A DNA stretch of 64,000 nt from Adineta ricciae (lineage: Eukaryota; Rotifera; Eurotatoria; Adinetida; Adinetidae): positions 186,001-250,000 of the forward strand of contig CAJNOJ010000028.1 of assembly GCA_905250025.1 (NCBI GenBank), given 5' to 3'. Made by a program: the position numbers and the translations under genes. Position 1 is the first letter of the stretch; the number at the start of each line of letters is the position of its first letter. This document shows positions 1-12,219 of the stretch, in pieces. Below the pieces are notes generated by a model that was not told the DNA's origin, searched no databases, and worked only from the letters and a program-made list of their open reading frames with translations.

Positions 1-3000
1 ATACGTCTTACATGTGTTGTATCTCGTGCCTTACCAGCAGCAATAATTCATTTTCCATTCGATATTGACTATCGTGTCGAGAAAAATACCACTTTAGAAA
101 ACGACGATCAAACTTATCGAACAATAGTGATCATAATTCTTCGACTTAATCGCTTTTTCCATAAACGTACATTTCATTGTGAAGCCGTTCAATCACAACT
201 TATCGGTGATGAAAACAAACAAGATCAACAACAACAAGGAGAAGAACAGCAGCCGCAACACCAAGTGCTTTCCAACACATTTCAAACAGATGTAGTTTGT
301 AAGTATAGAACATAAAAGGAATATTTAATTTCCATCGTCACTCTTATCTAAATCATAAATAATTAATTTCACTTTTTTCCAATTAATAGAAAACGGGTTT
401 TAATAGGAAGCAGACAGCAGGAAGTTTTTTTTCTCCTTCTCTTTTTTTAATGAAACAAACAGTTCGTATCATATACATACGGAAAATAGAAGCTCTTTTT
501 ATGTGATCATAGCACCTTACAGAAAGAAAACAGATGGAATGACTAAAAGCAGACAAACACTTGACTCATGTGTGAGATGTCCCTTGGAGCAATGCATATT
601 CAGTGGTGAAAAGAAGAGCGATGATGATGATGATGATAAGACCTTATCTCTTGACCCTGTATAGTGGAGCTTGTATAAAAGGAAAGATGACTATACATTC
701 CTTTCCTTCTTCTTTTTTTTGTCCATATGACTATCGTCATCTTCAATTTACAGCATAGCTCCACCCCTATTTTAATTCTATTTGGCGTGTCAGACTGTTG
801 TTCATCGAACATTGAACGATGGCATATTTCATTCAATCTAGTCAATTCTACGTCTCCTTTGTGTTCAATCATACACAGCGCCGCTTATTTCTCGCTTGAT
901 TGCTTCGCGTACATTTATTCGTCTTTCGTTCGGTTGATCGATTGGATCAGTAAATGGTAGCACACATGGAATATAAATATGGTGAAGAAGAAGAAGAAGA
1001 GATTCCAACCCTCAGGTTGTCTATCTCTGCTTTCTTTCCGCAATCTCGGACCGAAAGAGACAACAATAATGATGAATGTTGTCGAATGAAGGAACATCAA
1101 CTAAGGTGCATCATGTTATTTTTATCTTTAATGATCGAGTTCATTCATCTACTAAGAATAAACAGAGTGAATAAATGATATAATTATACCACCGTCTTCG
1201 TTTAAATTCAACCATACTATTCAACAGATGCGAAGTCAAGAGGTTTTCCTATCTATATTTATATACACAGATATATATGTGTTAACGTCGTCCAATTTTG
1301 CGACCAATTAAAGCTGACACGCTATTAATCAACAATAGTCTACATGAGGCTTCTTCCTCCTCTTGTTTCATTTGCTTTGATATCACCTAAGCTTCTGCTA
1401 TTAGCTTGTATATACATATATTTATCTGTATATATGTATGTATGTGTGCGTGTGCGTGTGTGTAGCACATCTTTGAACTATCTATTACTGGAAAATGAGA
1501 GATTATGTGTCGTGCTTTACTGTTACTTTCTCTTTCTCAGCATCAACGCCCTGAGAAGAGAAAGAGAAAAAGAAGAAAAGACGCTAAGAGATGCTTGCTC
1601 CCTCTCTCTCTCCTCTATTCTTTCTTTCATGCTTTTCTCCTGCTTGCAACAGCCTTTATCGTTAGTACTTACACTTTCTAACCATTACTATCATTATCAT
1701 AGAATATTATTTCTCTAAAAACAACACACATATATCATAACTACCAGATACATCTCCAAGTAAGTTATTTATTAAATAGAGCTGTTAAGGCTCATTGACA
1801 CCCGATCTGTTATTTGGGAGAAAGAAAAACGTGAGAATGTATTGTTAACAAAAAGCGCAAACAAGAAATCATAAAATCCCTAGAATTGCTTCCTGATTTG
1901 ATTGTCAGTATTTAGGAAGAGAGGAAGAGAAAGGAAAACGTGAGAACAATTGAAATTGAAACTAATTTATCGAGATGAAATGAAGTAGTCAATACAATAA
2001 CAATTGTATTAGACATTCTTTGTATGGAAATAGTCTGCTTTCTTGAAATACGAAGAAAGTGCGTACTTAACGCGGATATTTGTTTGACAAAGAATTTCTA
2101 ATGAACGTTAGAGTTGCTCGTACATAGCAGCTGAATCGAATAGGTTAATGTTTAGCTAGAAATATACATATAGGTTATAGTTTCTGTTAATCTTGTCATA
2201 TATGTATGGACGTCTGGCGGATGTCATTCGAGCGCGTGCTAACATGTCAACAAATCAATCTATCATTAGAATAGAAGAAAGCAGCAATCGATGAGATTTT
2301 TCTTTTTCTTTTTTGATGTGTTGATTTTATTGTTTAGATGGTCCAACATGTGCACATAAAGTTCATCCTTCACATCAATTTTTCACTGGAATTCATCGAC
2401 CTATAAACTTAACTTGTTTTATGAATGATGCCAACCCGTCGAAATTAAATTTCACTTGGATCTTACCGAATGGCGAAACACATCTAGGACACCTTTTAAA
2501 TCAAACTGCTAGCTATATAACAGTCTTACCGAATCATATCGAAGATTTTGGACAAGCGACTTGTCGAGCACAAAACGAACTAGATCTATTTGCTGAGTGT
2601 CATATTAATATGATTATGGGAGGTAATGTATATTCATTGATCTGTTTATTTTGTTGTACGAATCATAATCATTGGAATAGGTATACCTGATCCAATTAAA
2701 TCCTGTGGTTATACATATGTGAATGCGACGTTAACAGTTAATTGCGCTGCAGGTTTTCATCAAGGCGATGAAGATTTTTTCTGTTATATGTATAAAAAAC
2801 AAGACAATGGTTCCTTCTCTGAACATGCACGATTAAAAGGTGAGACGATGATGTAGAAAACAAGGTCGTATACCATTGATTTCGTACTTTCCGTAGGTAA
2901 CTGTGCATTTATTCTTCCCGATCTTAAACCCGAACGTCATCATGATTTTCGTGTATTTACACGGAATAAATATGGTGATAATTTTGACCGAAGTTATTCT

Positions 3001-4612
3001 ATTACAGTTGGTAAACCTAAAGGTAGGAGTCACTTTCGTAAATACAAAAAAACTCGCATTGAGTGCATTTTCTTCTTTAGTCGAATCACTTGTCGATAAA
3101 ACTCGAACTTATTGGCCTTATATGGCCGTTTGTGTTATTGGTGCGTGTCTTGTTTCGTTATTAATTATTTGTTGTTGTTGCCATCAAATCCGTCGATCGT
3201 TGTATCGAAGAAAAACGAAAGGCAATTTTGACAGTAAGTGATTAATGAAGAGATAAATTATTAAACGATGGTACCAATTTTCTAGGTCTCACTTATCAAA
3301 ACCATAATTCAAATACACATGCCAATTCAAATGGTAAACATTCATTAGGTAAACACACATTGTTGTAGTACGCACAATTGACGATGTTTCGAGAGAGTGC
3401 CTCGAGGGATAATATAGAATTTTAAACGGGATATGAACTATGTGACAAAAAAAAGAGATCGGAGATTATTACCATTCGCATCATTGAGAATTGATCTAGA
3501 TAAGTCGTCATGATAGAATCATGCGTGTATAATAAAACTCGTATTAGAATTCTTTTTTTGTTTCCGTGTAACTCATAAATCAAAAGAATAAAATGTCTAT
3601 CAAGAACGATAAAGACCTTGTTGATAGATACATCGACATTTGTTGTTGATTCCTTTTCGAATCAATAGAATAGTATTTCATCAAGTCGTGTTTATTTTTA
3701 GTACATTTGAAACAGAATGGCAATGGAACAGCTTATCCCGTCCGTCCTTATCGTTCAAAAGATTATTTAATCTCGACAGAAACATCGACGTCTCAACGTA
3801 GTAATCCGACCATCCGAGGTATTTATACACCTGAGGATGAATTTCCTTCTCTCCGACGAAATACTCTGAAAGAAACTGATCTTGATCAATTGATCAGTTC
3901 AACAAATACAAATGGATCATCGGCGACAGCAACCATTAAGACTCTACCGTTAAATCGAACACGTCCTGTTTTTGCCGCGTTTCCCTCTCACGATCAATCG
4001 AAACAGCAACAAGCGCATTCCCAACATGTTGATCACAATCCTTTAACAGTTCAACGCCGTTCAAGTTTCCAAAACGCGACAAAATTGAACGGACTCGATT
4101 TCTATAGCACACAGGAACCATTCTATCTACTCGATCGACAAATGATGAAAATCAACCAAAGGAACAGTTACTCCCCCGAGCGCGATCTTCGTGCGCGTGA
4201 ACACTACCGCGAAATTCGTCGTGAATATTCTCCTTATTCAAAAGACGAAAATCTACTCGACATTCACCGGCAAGATCTCTTAGAAAGCGATCACACACGA
4301 GAAAACAGTTTGATCATGGAGAATCACTTGTTGACGAAGGGCGAGCATTTGAGTCATACGAGTTCCATGACTGATCAGCACTGGCGAGAAATGAACGCTA
4401 TCGATGAAATTGATTATCATGATCGTTACATGGACTCGAATGAAGTTGAAGTGGACGCTTACAAAGATAATCTCGAGGATAATCATCAGTTCATTTCGAA
4501 CGATGATGATCGCGACCGAATATCGATCGACTATCGACGTGATGATGATACAAATATTGCTAGTTATGATCGCGATGATGATCGTTATCGTGATGACGGT
4601 ATTTTTGTGTGA
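1..4612 (+). CDS. Ig/FN3-domain single-pass membrane receptor (5' end outside window)
   Basis: Exons 1-298, 2338-2622, 2681-2839, 2897-3022, 3081-3233, 3286-3348 and 3702-4612 join in phase; the 5' part lies left of the window. The first exon holds the end of an Ig fold (Cys in LTCVVSRAL, second Cys in FHCEAV) and a Gln-rich linker. The second is a full Ig domain with Cys/Trp/Cys (LTCF, FTWI, ATCRAQN). Next comes an FN3-like module (DPIKSCG to ITVGKPK), one transmembrane helix (YWPYMAVCVIGACLVSLLII), a Cys-rich and basic juxtamembrane stretch, and a 320-residue charged, probably disordered tail. The tail ends in GIFV, which fits a class II PDZ ligand. The architecture suits a cell-adhesion or guidance receptor; the FN3 segment recalls insect Sidestep, but kirre/nephrin-like proteins are alternatives. 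A poly(A) signal lies at 4804-4809. The 2-kb first intron is unusually long for this window. Confidence 0.75.
299..2337 (+). other. Long intron of the Ig/FN3 receptor gene
   Basis: The donor TTT|gtaagt at 298/299 and acceptor tgtttag|AT at 2337/2338 keep the reading frame (Tyr codon split 1+2). The interval contains a short GAT repeat near 620-640, a GT/GC-alternating stretch at 1440-1465 and pyrimidine-rich tracts near 1600-1640. The short open frames inside it have no recognisable domain and no splice support. Confidence 0.6.
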
Positions 4613-6499
4613 TTTGATCTTGAGTTTCGATTCTTTTATGTGTACAAAAAACCTTCTTCTCCTCAGTGTTGTTTGTTTGTTTCTATCTTAACGTAAGTTC
4701 GTTTTTTTTTATAAAAAAATGTACTGAAATGTAATAAGTATATACATACAAAGTCTTTTTCTACTTATGCAGATTCCTTTTGAAAAAAGAAAGAAAAAAA
4801 ACTAATAAATCAGTAATGTATGATGATCTGCTTTTGTCACACCAAATCAGAAGTTCTATACAACGAAGACAAAGAAAGGTATTTGTATATCTCATATAGC
4901 CTTGCCGGAAAAAACTAATTAGAGGAACGACCCGAATAGCCATAAATCTTCCTGTGTTTTTTTAAATATACAATCAAGAATCTAATTAAATAAACATAAG
5001 AAGCTATTACAAAACCATCAAAAGAGATTGATGATACTTTCCCTGTTATCAGCAATGATTAGAACACACGACTGTACAACAATTAGCCTTTCAGAGTTAT
5101 GATTTTCTTTGAAATTCGTCTCCGAAATAAAAACTGAGTCGTATTAAGCAAAGTCTATTTCCCTTGAGGAAATCGAGGAAAAATAATGATGTATATTCAT
5201 TAGAAACTCAAATATTGATTATTTATATAAAACTGATCACGTTGGATTTCGAGTGATTGAGTCTATTCGGTCATGCAAGTAGTTATAATCGAGTAAACAA
5301 AGACATTCGAGGAAAATAGGCATGATGTAATGACATATTTGCCCGTCTTTCAAGTAAGGAGCTCTATTTTGTCAGGGCAACCTCTTTAGATTTCTACTCG
5401 AAATGCTTGATTGACTGTTTACCATCTCTCTTGAACGTAAATTATTAATATCGATAAATACGATCAACAAAGCAGCAAAAACGACACCTGTAAGCAGTTC
5501 TTTTGATAATTGATGACGTAAACCAGATCTCTCCGCGAAAGTGCATTTTCCTCAAATATTTTCAACGTCTGTTTGTTCAAAGCATGACAGACGGTCCACT
5601 GTATTTGTACTATTAATGAAATTTCTGTTTTCGCAGCCACGTTGTTTTTGTATGTACATTTTCTTTGACTCTTATTCGTCATGAAAGAAAAACAATGCTC
5701 TTCTCCATTAGTCATGAGATTTCATCATTTCTACTGCGAGTAACAGTTGCCGGGAGAGCATGAAACTGAAAATCTCAATCAAAAATCGAATAAATATTTT
5801 CTTATTCGTTCTATCTAAACTTCTCGATCGCACGTATCAATATCCTCGTAGTCGGCTGAGTAAAAAAGAAGAATTTCGACGGTTTCATTACTTTAGTTTG
5901 AATAAATTTTACCTAAGGAAACCTCGAGTATGAATTTCTTTCGTTTTTCACCGTGGCCATGTCCGACATTCTGTAATTGATTAATTCTGTTTTCTTCGGT
6001 ATCCACACAACTAAGTCTAATCGATCAGTAGCGAAGAAATTTAATTGCGAAAACAATGAACAAACATGTTTTGTTTGACTATTGTTGTCAAGTTTTAATA
6101 TAATCCAATCGAATATAAAAAATATATTTTTGCAACGTTGTTTTCAATTATTTCAGCATAAGTAAGTTTTTAAAATCACGCGTCAACCATTTTGCGTTGC
6201 TAAATACACACGCACATACTTAAATTCATATTAACGAGAATTTTTCTCTCTATGCGTCAAAAGCGAATATAGAAAAGAGAAAAAGACCAACAAGAAGGTT
6301 GTCAGAGAGAGAGAGAGAGAGAAAAAAAAATAGAAAGAGAGCGAGAGAAAAGTCATCGATAAAAAAAATTGAACAATGATATTATCGTTTAGATTCGATC
6401 GAAGTGACAAGAGAGAAACAATTCAAGAACAAGTTGTTGCACTTTCTTGCATAGTATATACACAAAATCAACAATAAACCAAACAAAACAAGCATCGAC
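4613..6499. other. Intergenic, no gene seen
   Basis: It holds the 3' UTR of the receptor gene (poly(A) signal at 4804-4809) and the upstream region of the first PLAC8 gene. Purine-rich simple sequence, including a GA repeat, lies at about 6305-6325. I see no convincing coding exon on either strand. Confidence 0.5.
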
Positions 6500-7079
6500 A
6501 TGAATCGCGGCCCGTGAGTTCTTCAAATCAACTTTTGTGGATCTTGACTAGCTCGCTTGTATTTAGAAACAACTCATCTCATCCATCTGTTGTTAAACAA
6601 CAATATGACACACAGAACGTATGGAACTTTGAAAATCAATGGCGTACGGAATTATTTAGTTGCAAACCGTGCAGTCAATGTAAGATAACGTCTTTTTGAC
6701 GATGGTCAACTCGCAATTTTGTTGATACGATTTAGTTCTTTGCGCGTGGTGCTGTTCCATGTGCTTTGGATGCAAAGTAGCCAAAAGTATGGGAGAATCG
6801 AGCATCATCGGTTGCTGTCCAGGTTCACTATCTTACTTTCGAACAAAACTTCGAACAGCAAGACGTATTGAAGTAAGTCGTCCTTTTTCAAAAAAAACAA
6901 ATTTTATTTATTGCCCTTAGGGTTCATGCTGCGGTGACTATTGGGCAACAAGTTGCTGCGGACCATGTGTGGCTAATCAAATCGCAAACGAACTTGACTT
7001 TCAAGGATTATGGGGTAATCGAACAACACGAAAAACCCATCCACGAAACGATCGATCTTACCATGGTGATACCTACTAA
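6500..7079 (+). CDS. PLAC8-family cysteine-rich protein, copy 1 of 3
   Basis: Exons 6500-6513, 6567-6679, 6736-6872 and 6921-7079 join in phase to a 140-residue protein. The PLAC8 signature is clear: a Trp-containing lead-in (FENQWRTELFSCKPCSQC), the Cys-rich strip CAWCCSMCFGCKVAKSMGE, the LRTARRI basic segment, then GSCCGDYWATSCCGPC and the closing NELDFQG. The family (placenta-specific 8, cornifelin, plant FWL/PCR proteins) comprises small Cys-rich proteins often at membranes and linked to metal handling or cell size; the role here is not known. The start is the first ATG, encoding MNRGP before a phase-2 intron, the same layout as the two downstream copies. A poly(A) signal lies at 7175-7180. 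Confidence 0.85.
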
Positions 7080-7666
7080 AACACAAACCAAAAGAGAACG
7101 TTTTTTTTTTCACTTTTCAAACGTTTTGAGTTCATTTTATTCAACAAATGTCTGTGTAATCGTATACAAATATGAATAAAAGCTCAACTCGAACATATAT
7201 ATTATATATATATACATACATATAAATATTATTTTTTCATTTTTGTCTCATGAGTTAAAGTCAAATCTGTGAAATTCGATCTGCTTGTTTGTAGCTATAA
7301 TTATTCGATTCAACTCCTTCCATAGTAACAAAAGTGAAGTTTCTTTACTTAGATTAATAGGAATCTGAAGACATGACAAAAATAAAAACGAGTATTTTTC
7401 ATGTTAATGTACAGATCTGTGTTGCTAAAACAAAATAAATTCCACATTTTCTCTCTTCTTTTTCTTTATTTCTTTTTGACATACCATTCTTTCACCTGAA
7501 GTTGTTCGATTAAAACAGTTAACCGATTGTGTATACTACTGCCTTGACAACAATTTTGCCTACGTTCATTGATTGATTGATTAGAAAGAAGAACACTCAT
7601 TTCAAAGGATACAAAGCAAATCATCGAGTTTTGCACTAGAGTACCATTGAGTAAATATCACTAGAC
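7080..7666. other. Spacer between PLAC8 copies 1 and 2
   Basis: AT-rich, with an (AT)n microsatellite at about 7195-7215 directly after the copy 1 poly(A) signal. No coding exon is visible. The promoter of copy 2 should lie here. Confidence 0.5.
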
Positions 7667-8234
7667 ATGTCACGGTACATATACTCAACTTGTTACGCAC
7701 ATTTTTCCTTATTAATGTCTCAAATTTTTGAAGCTATGCTCCGCCGCCACCCGCTTACGCTCCGCAACAAGTCGCCGTTCAACCGCGTGATTTAAATTAT
7801 CTTTTTGCATTTAAAAATGAATGGAATCGACCGTTATTTTCATCATTCAAACCGTGTCCCAAATGTAGACCTTCATTTTGAATAAACAATCAACTCTTGA
7901 ATATTTTACATTGATTTTAGCCGCTCTCGCATGTTTCTGCACGCCATGTTATACAGCTAAAGTAATCGATCGCACGAATGATAACTACTGTACTGGCTTT
8001 TGTAACCCATGGTCATTAATGGCTCTACGTACGAAAGTTCGAACAGCTTTTCGAATTCAAGTAAATATTGATTTTTTAGTTTCATATTTGGCTTGTTGTT
8101 GTTTGTTATAGGGTAATCTTGTCGAAGATTGTCTAGTAGCCACCTGTTGTACCGCACCTTGTGCTATTTTACAAATCGACCATGAACTGGATTGTCAAGG
8201 TATTCCAGCCATGGGTGGCAAACGTCTGATGTAA
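7667..8234 (+). CDS. PLAC8-family cysteine-rich protein, copy 2 of 3
   Basis: Exons 7667-7674, 7734-7864, 7921-8060 and 8112-8234 join to 133 residues. The first coding exon is only 8 nt (ATG TCA CG). I chose it because it restores frame to the Pro-rich N terminus (YAPPPPAYAPQQ) across a 59-nt intron and matches the phase-2 first intron of both neighbours. The PLAC8 core is present: NEWNRPLFSSFKPCPKC, CFCTPCYTAKVIDR, ALRTKVRTAFRIQG, CLVATCCTAPCAILQID and HELDCQG. Proline-rich N termini are usual in animal PLAC8/cornifelin proteins. A poly(A) signal lies at 8343-8348. The family identification is secure; the cellular role is not. Confidence 0.82.
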
Positions 8235-8964
8235 ATTTATGAACACTAACTTGTGAAATAGCAAACGATTCAGTAGTTATTTTTTTTTGTATGTGACAGT
8301 GAACTGACGCAAATGAATTTTTATCTTGAATTTATTTTATTTAATAAAAGATTAACGGAAAAAAGTTTACTGAAAGTATGTCGGAATTTATTAATATGCA
8401 CTGTAGGGATTCATTGCAGATTTTTACATTGTCATGTCTAGACAGATTCTCATTCAAGGACTGGAAGACAAGAGACATTGCAAGTTGTACATTTTTCGTT
8501 CGCGTGTCCTGTTAAAGTGCTTTTCAAAGAAAAAGAATGTCTTGCTGTTCATTATGAAGCTTCTCTCGAGAGATGAAACACCTTCGAGGAATATTTACTA
8601 GCGATGTGAATGATTCCAGTGATATTTACAATCGAATGTACGACTAGATACGATTTGTTCGATACGTGAGACATGGGTGGATTGAATGGAGTATGTTATT
8701 ATTGCAAACAATGATTACAATTCCTTTGTCTCTTTATGATCGGTCGCTTGGTGAATTAAATTGAAAAAATAACCTTCAAATTGAAGTTTTAAACTGTTTC
8801 TTCCCAGTAAATACCATTGGCGACATGTAAATTTTGTTCGTTTTCAAGTGCATCAGTGTTTAACTAATGGGCACGAATGTTACTCTTTCGTCCCCGTAGA
8901 AGCAAAAACAAGCATTAGTGTGCACTTCGATACTTGCAAACTCCTGTTATTCGTAAATTCGAAA
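8235..8964. other. Spacer between PLAC8 copies 2 and 3
   Basis: It holds the 3' UTR of copy 2 (poly(A) signal at 8343-8348). I see no further coding exon and no obvious fourth PLAC8 remnant. Confidence 0.45.
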
Positions 8965-9484
8965 ATGCAAACTATTCCACCACCGTATGTAATATTGAAT
9001 AATTGAAAATACTCAAGCTCAAAGGTCGGTTTCTCATAGAGTTTTGGTTCAAACAAGACCAGGACATGATGCTTGGGGCTATGAAAATACCTGGAAGCAG
9101 CCATTATTCGATTGCTGTCAGAGTACAAAACTTTGTCAGTGAAACTACAATGGAATATGTTGTTATTTCATATAGCGAATACTTTGCTTTTCAGGCTGTT
9201 TAATTTGCTGGTGTTGTCCATGCAAATCGTATGGTATCTACCGTCGTCTGGGTGAAAATTGTATTTCATGGTGTTGGCCAATGACTCTGTGGTCACTTCG
9301 TACGAAAATACGAACTCTATTTCGAATACAAGTTTGTTCATTTGACTCGCAAGAAAAGATAGATAATCTCTTTTCATATTTATAAATGTAGGGCAGCTTA
9401 TGCGGTGATTGTGCAGCAGTTCAATGTTGTGCATGTTGCGCTCTTGTTCAAATGCACCGCGAATTAGATTTACAAGGATTATAA
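8965..9484 (+). CDS. PLAC8-family cysteine-rich protein, copy 3 of 3
   Basis: Exons 8965-8984, 9040-9122, 9195-9331 and 9392-9484 join to 110 residues, the shortest of the trio. It begins MQTIPPPV, then ENTWKQPLFDCCQSCLICWC, LWSLRTKIRTLFRIQG, SLCGDCAAVQCCACCALVQM and HRELDLQGL. Intron phases (2, 1, 0) equal those of copies 1 and 2, which supports tandem duplication. The donor of exon 2 is the less obvious one (CAG A|gtacaa at 9122); it was preferred because it is the only one that keeps both frame and the Cys pattern. A poly(A) signal at 9545-9550 lies only 32 nt from the stop codon of the convergent gene on the other strand. Confidence 0.8.
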
Positions 9485-9581
9485 AAAAAAAGAAATTGAA
9501 TATTTTATTCTATATTATACTATGCAATCAAAAACAAAACATTAAATAAAAATACAGCGTGTGTCGATTTTTGCTTCTCTC

Positions 9582-10934
9582 CTAAGCTTCCGCTTCTTGT
9601 TTGACAGTCAAACTTGATGTTGGCGAATTCGACTTTTGAGGCGATGGAGATCTTGTATGTAGTATTGTTTCAATTTCTGTCTGCATGAATGCCCATGGGA
9701 TATTCGCCGAACCAACCAGTGGACATTTCAAGCCGCTTGGACAGTAAATTTCCTTGTCACCTGTTTGTTTTTTAATAAAATTCTTACAACATGGAAAACA
9801 ATATCGATGTTCCGACGTCGATGGACATTGAACAAAATGTGTGTCTTCGAGAACTTGGTGACAATCACTACATCGAAGAATCAATAATGGTATGGATGCA
9901 GATAAAGTCTCGTTATTGGATTGATGTGTACGTAGACGTTTGGACAAACGGTATTTATTAATACAACTCATGTCAGCATCATTATGCTTACGTTTCGCTA
10001 TGGAATTACGAATCGATGGTAGTTTGATCTGTTTTGGATCAAGATGAACTTCAGGTAGAAGATTTTGGTTCGGTAGTTCTTTAAATGCACGTACACGTTC
10101 ATTAATTAGATCATTTAATAAATGCCATTCAGTTGAGGTGTGATCAGTTGATGATTTGATTCGATATTCCAGTGCTTTGTAGGGATTTTTCGTAGATTGG
10201 TTACTGTCTTCATTGGATGATGATTGTTTGACATCGGAATTCATTTGTCGAAAGAGAGAATTGATGTTTGCATGAACATTATTCGAGCCAATGGGATATT
10301 CTGTGAATACTCGTAATTCGTATTCGCTTGTACCACCTGTTGACGTATGGCGTTGATGAGAATCGTATAAGAATAGACGAGCTTGAATAGTAGGATCTCG
10401 TTTAAGACGGATATCAAACGGAGTTGATGCTGTTAATAAGCGTAAGCTATCTTTGACTATTTCTGGTAAGGAAAGATCGTCAGGTTCTTGAGAAGAAAGA
10501 GTTGTTTCGTTCGGGGGTGATAATGACGATGACATCAGATGTGTGGAACGAGAAGGCATGAACGGAAGCGATGGCCGATGATGACCATTCAATGGAGATT
10601 TATATGCATAAGAATTACTGCTCGTTGGAAGAAGAGTTGATGAAGATGGCAAGAACGATTTCGAAGACGTTAGATTATTAGATCGATCGGTTAAGGAGGT
10701 ACGTCGAAGTATACGCGCATTGTCAATGATTGTTTCAATTCGATCAGCACCTATGAAATCATGTCGAGACTTGGGAAAACAACACGGAGCAATAAGATAT
10801 ACTTTACCTTCATAGTTAACGCAACCGCGGCAAACCGTTTCGGAAAAATCGTAAATCATCGCCCAAGGTGTTCGAGGCAGATCACACAAATAACAATGTT
10901 GTCGATTCAATCGATACATCTCTGAATTAATCAA
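9582..10934 (-). CDS. IRF2BP: Interferon regulatory factor 2-binding protein homologue
   Basis: The frame is open for 450 codons, but family comparison shows a 57-nt intron inside it (10751-10807), so the spliced product should be 431 residues. The N-terminal IRF2BP zinc finger reads CYLCDLPRTPWAMIYDF, then VCRGCVNYEG followed by ADRIETIIDNARILRR once the intron is removed. The C terminus is the family C3HC4 RING (LRCSDCHQVLED, CPSTSEHRYCFPCC, CPSGLKCPLVGSANIPWAFM). A long Ser/Thr-rich linker separates them. Family members are nuclear transcriptional co-repressors with possible E3 ligase activity. Two in-frame ATGs (10934 and 10919) precede the finger; the upstream one is listed. The gene is convergent with PLAC8 copy 3. 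Confidence 0.88.
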   Translation of the reverse strand: MINSEMYRLNRQHCYLCDLPRTPWAMIYDFSETVCRGCVNYEGKVYLIAPCCFPKSRHDFIGADRIETIIDNARILRRTSLTDRSNNLTSSKSFLPSSSTLLPTSSNSYAYKSPLNGHHRPSLPFMPSRSTHLMSSSLSPPNETTLSSQEPDDLSLPEIVKDSLRLLTASTPFDIRLKRDPTIQARLFLYDSHQRHTSTGGTSEYELRVFTEYPIGSNNVHANINSLFRQMNSDVKQSSSNEDSNQSTKNPYKALEYRIKSSTDHTSTEWHLLNDLINERVRAFKELPNQNLLPEVHLDPKQIKLPSIRNSIAKRKHNDADMSCINKYRLSKRLRTHQSNNETLSASIPLLILRCSDCHQVLEDTHFVQCPSTSEHRYCFPCCKNFIKKQTGDKEIYCPSGLKCPLVGSANIPWAFMQTEIETILHTRSPSPQKSNSPTSSLTVKQEAEA

Positions 10935-12219
10935 TGAACAAATGTAGGTTCTCTCTCTTGAGTATGATGATGAGTGAATGGAAAGAACTTGCTTCTCTAT
11001 ATTTCATCGTTGCTCTCCGTTTCTCTCTTGTTTCTCTCTATGTGTGTGCGTGTGCGAATGCGTGCTTGCACGCACCGCTGTAATCATACGAATGCTCGCG
11101 CGCGGACATATCCGTGTACGTGCTGTGATGGTGATGGCGTGCTCAAACAGAATTTGATTTCGACGCTCTTTCTCGTTCGCATGTGCGTGATCCCCATTCA
11201 CATATACACAAGAGAAGAAGATGAAGACGATGAAGAAAGAAGAAAGTTGACTTGGCTACACATTGAGTGTAGAGTAAAGAAGAGCAAGTAAATATATGTC
11301 GACGTGTTTGGAATCAACATTTGAAGATTTAGTAGCTGTCGCACGTTGCATCACAGATGAGGAAAAAAAAGAAAGGCTAATGATATGGACAAATTTTTAA
11401 CAAACAAGTCACGTTCAATTCTCTAAGGCTTTGTCGAATCAAAAGTTTCTTTTCTTTCGCTTTATTATCTTTTGAACACAATCCGTGAATGATGTGATCA
11501 ATGATGAGCTAGATATGCATGAAAACACTCGATTTTGATACAAATATATTCCAAAAGAAAATGATAGTTTGTTTTGTCAGTGAATGAAAATGCGTGAATA
11601 TACATAAATATATATATTCATTCACGAAAAAGTAATTGTTGACGGATAGTTTTATACTCGTGCAGCCATCGAATATGTGTGTAAGCACGCAAGGTTCGCC
11701 GTCACTTTACATCGTCTTTACTCTCTCTCTCTCTCTTTCTTCTCTTTTGTATATGCATTAGGTGACACGCGAATAGTCAGCTATTGCCAGTTATCGTAGA
11801 CAATGCTGTCTCGTTTGTCACGATCTGAATATAATTGTCGAATGGTTTTTCGACGGAGAGACGACAAAGAACAAATCAGATAAATACGTGCTTTACAGTC
11901 GAACTAAACATCGTCTTATAATTTTCAGGTATGAATAATAAGTATTAAAGTATTAAGTTAATAACCAAAAAATAGGAATACCAATGCTGTTCTCTTCCGA
12001 AGAACATGCTCTTGACGAGGCTCATTCTAGATATTTGTTTATTCTTATTGAAAGTCTAACAATCAATGGTAAGTATGAATAACTCGACACACGTTTTAAA
12101 AAAATTGATAAGTTGAACTAAATCTTTATTGAAAAACTAGCATATTGAAGAAATCTACGTTTGTACTAGTAGACATTGTGAGAATGTATCAAATCAAATC
12201 GAAATATTTGTTTAGTTCG
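10935..12219. other. Upstream region of the IRF2BP gene
   Basis: Contains pyrimidine/purine simple sequence (CT repeat near 11720-11740) and an alternating GT/GC stretch at 11040-11110. No exon with recognisable coding character was found. It separates the IRF2BP start from the 3' end of glutathione reductase, both on the minus strand. Confidence 0.45.

Noticed and set aside
1344..1718. 124-codon plus-strand open frame
   Set aside because: Lies in the long receptor intron and is built from simple GT and CT repeats.
10974..11291. 105-codon plus-strand open frame upstream of IRF2BP
   Set aside because: Coded by alternating GT/GC simple sequence and a GA tract; also open on the opposite strand, typical of low complexity.
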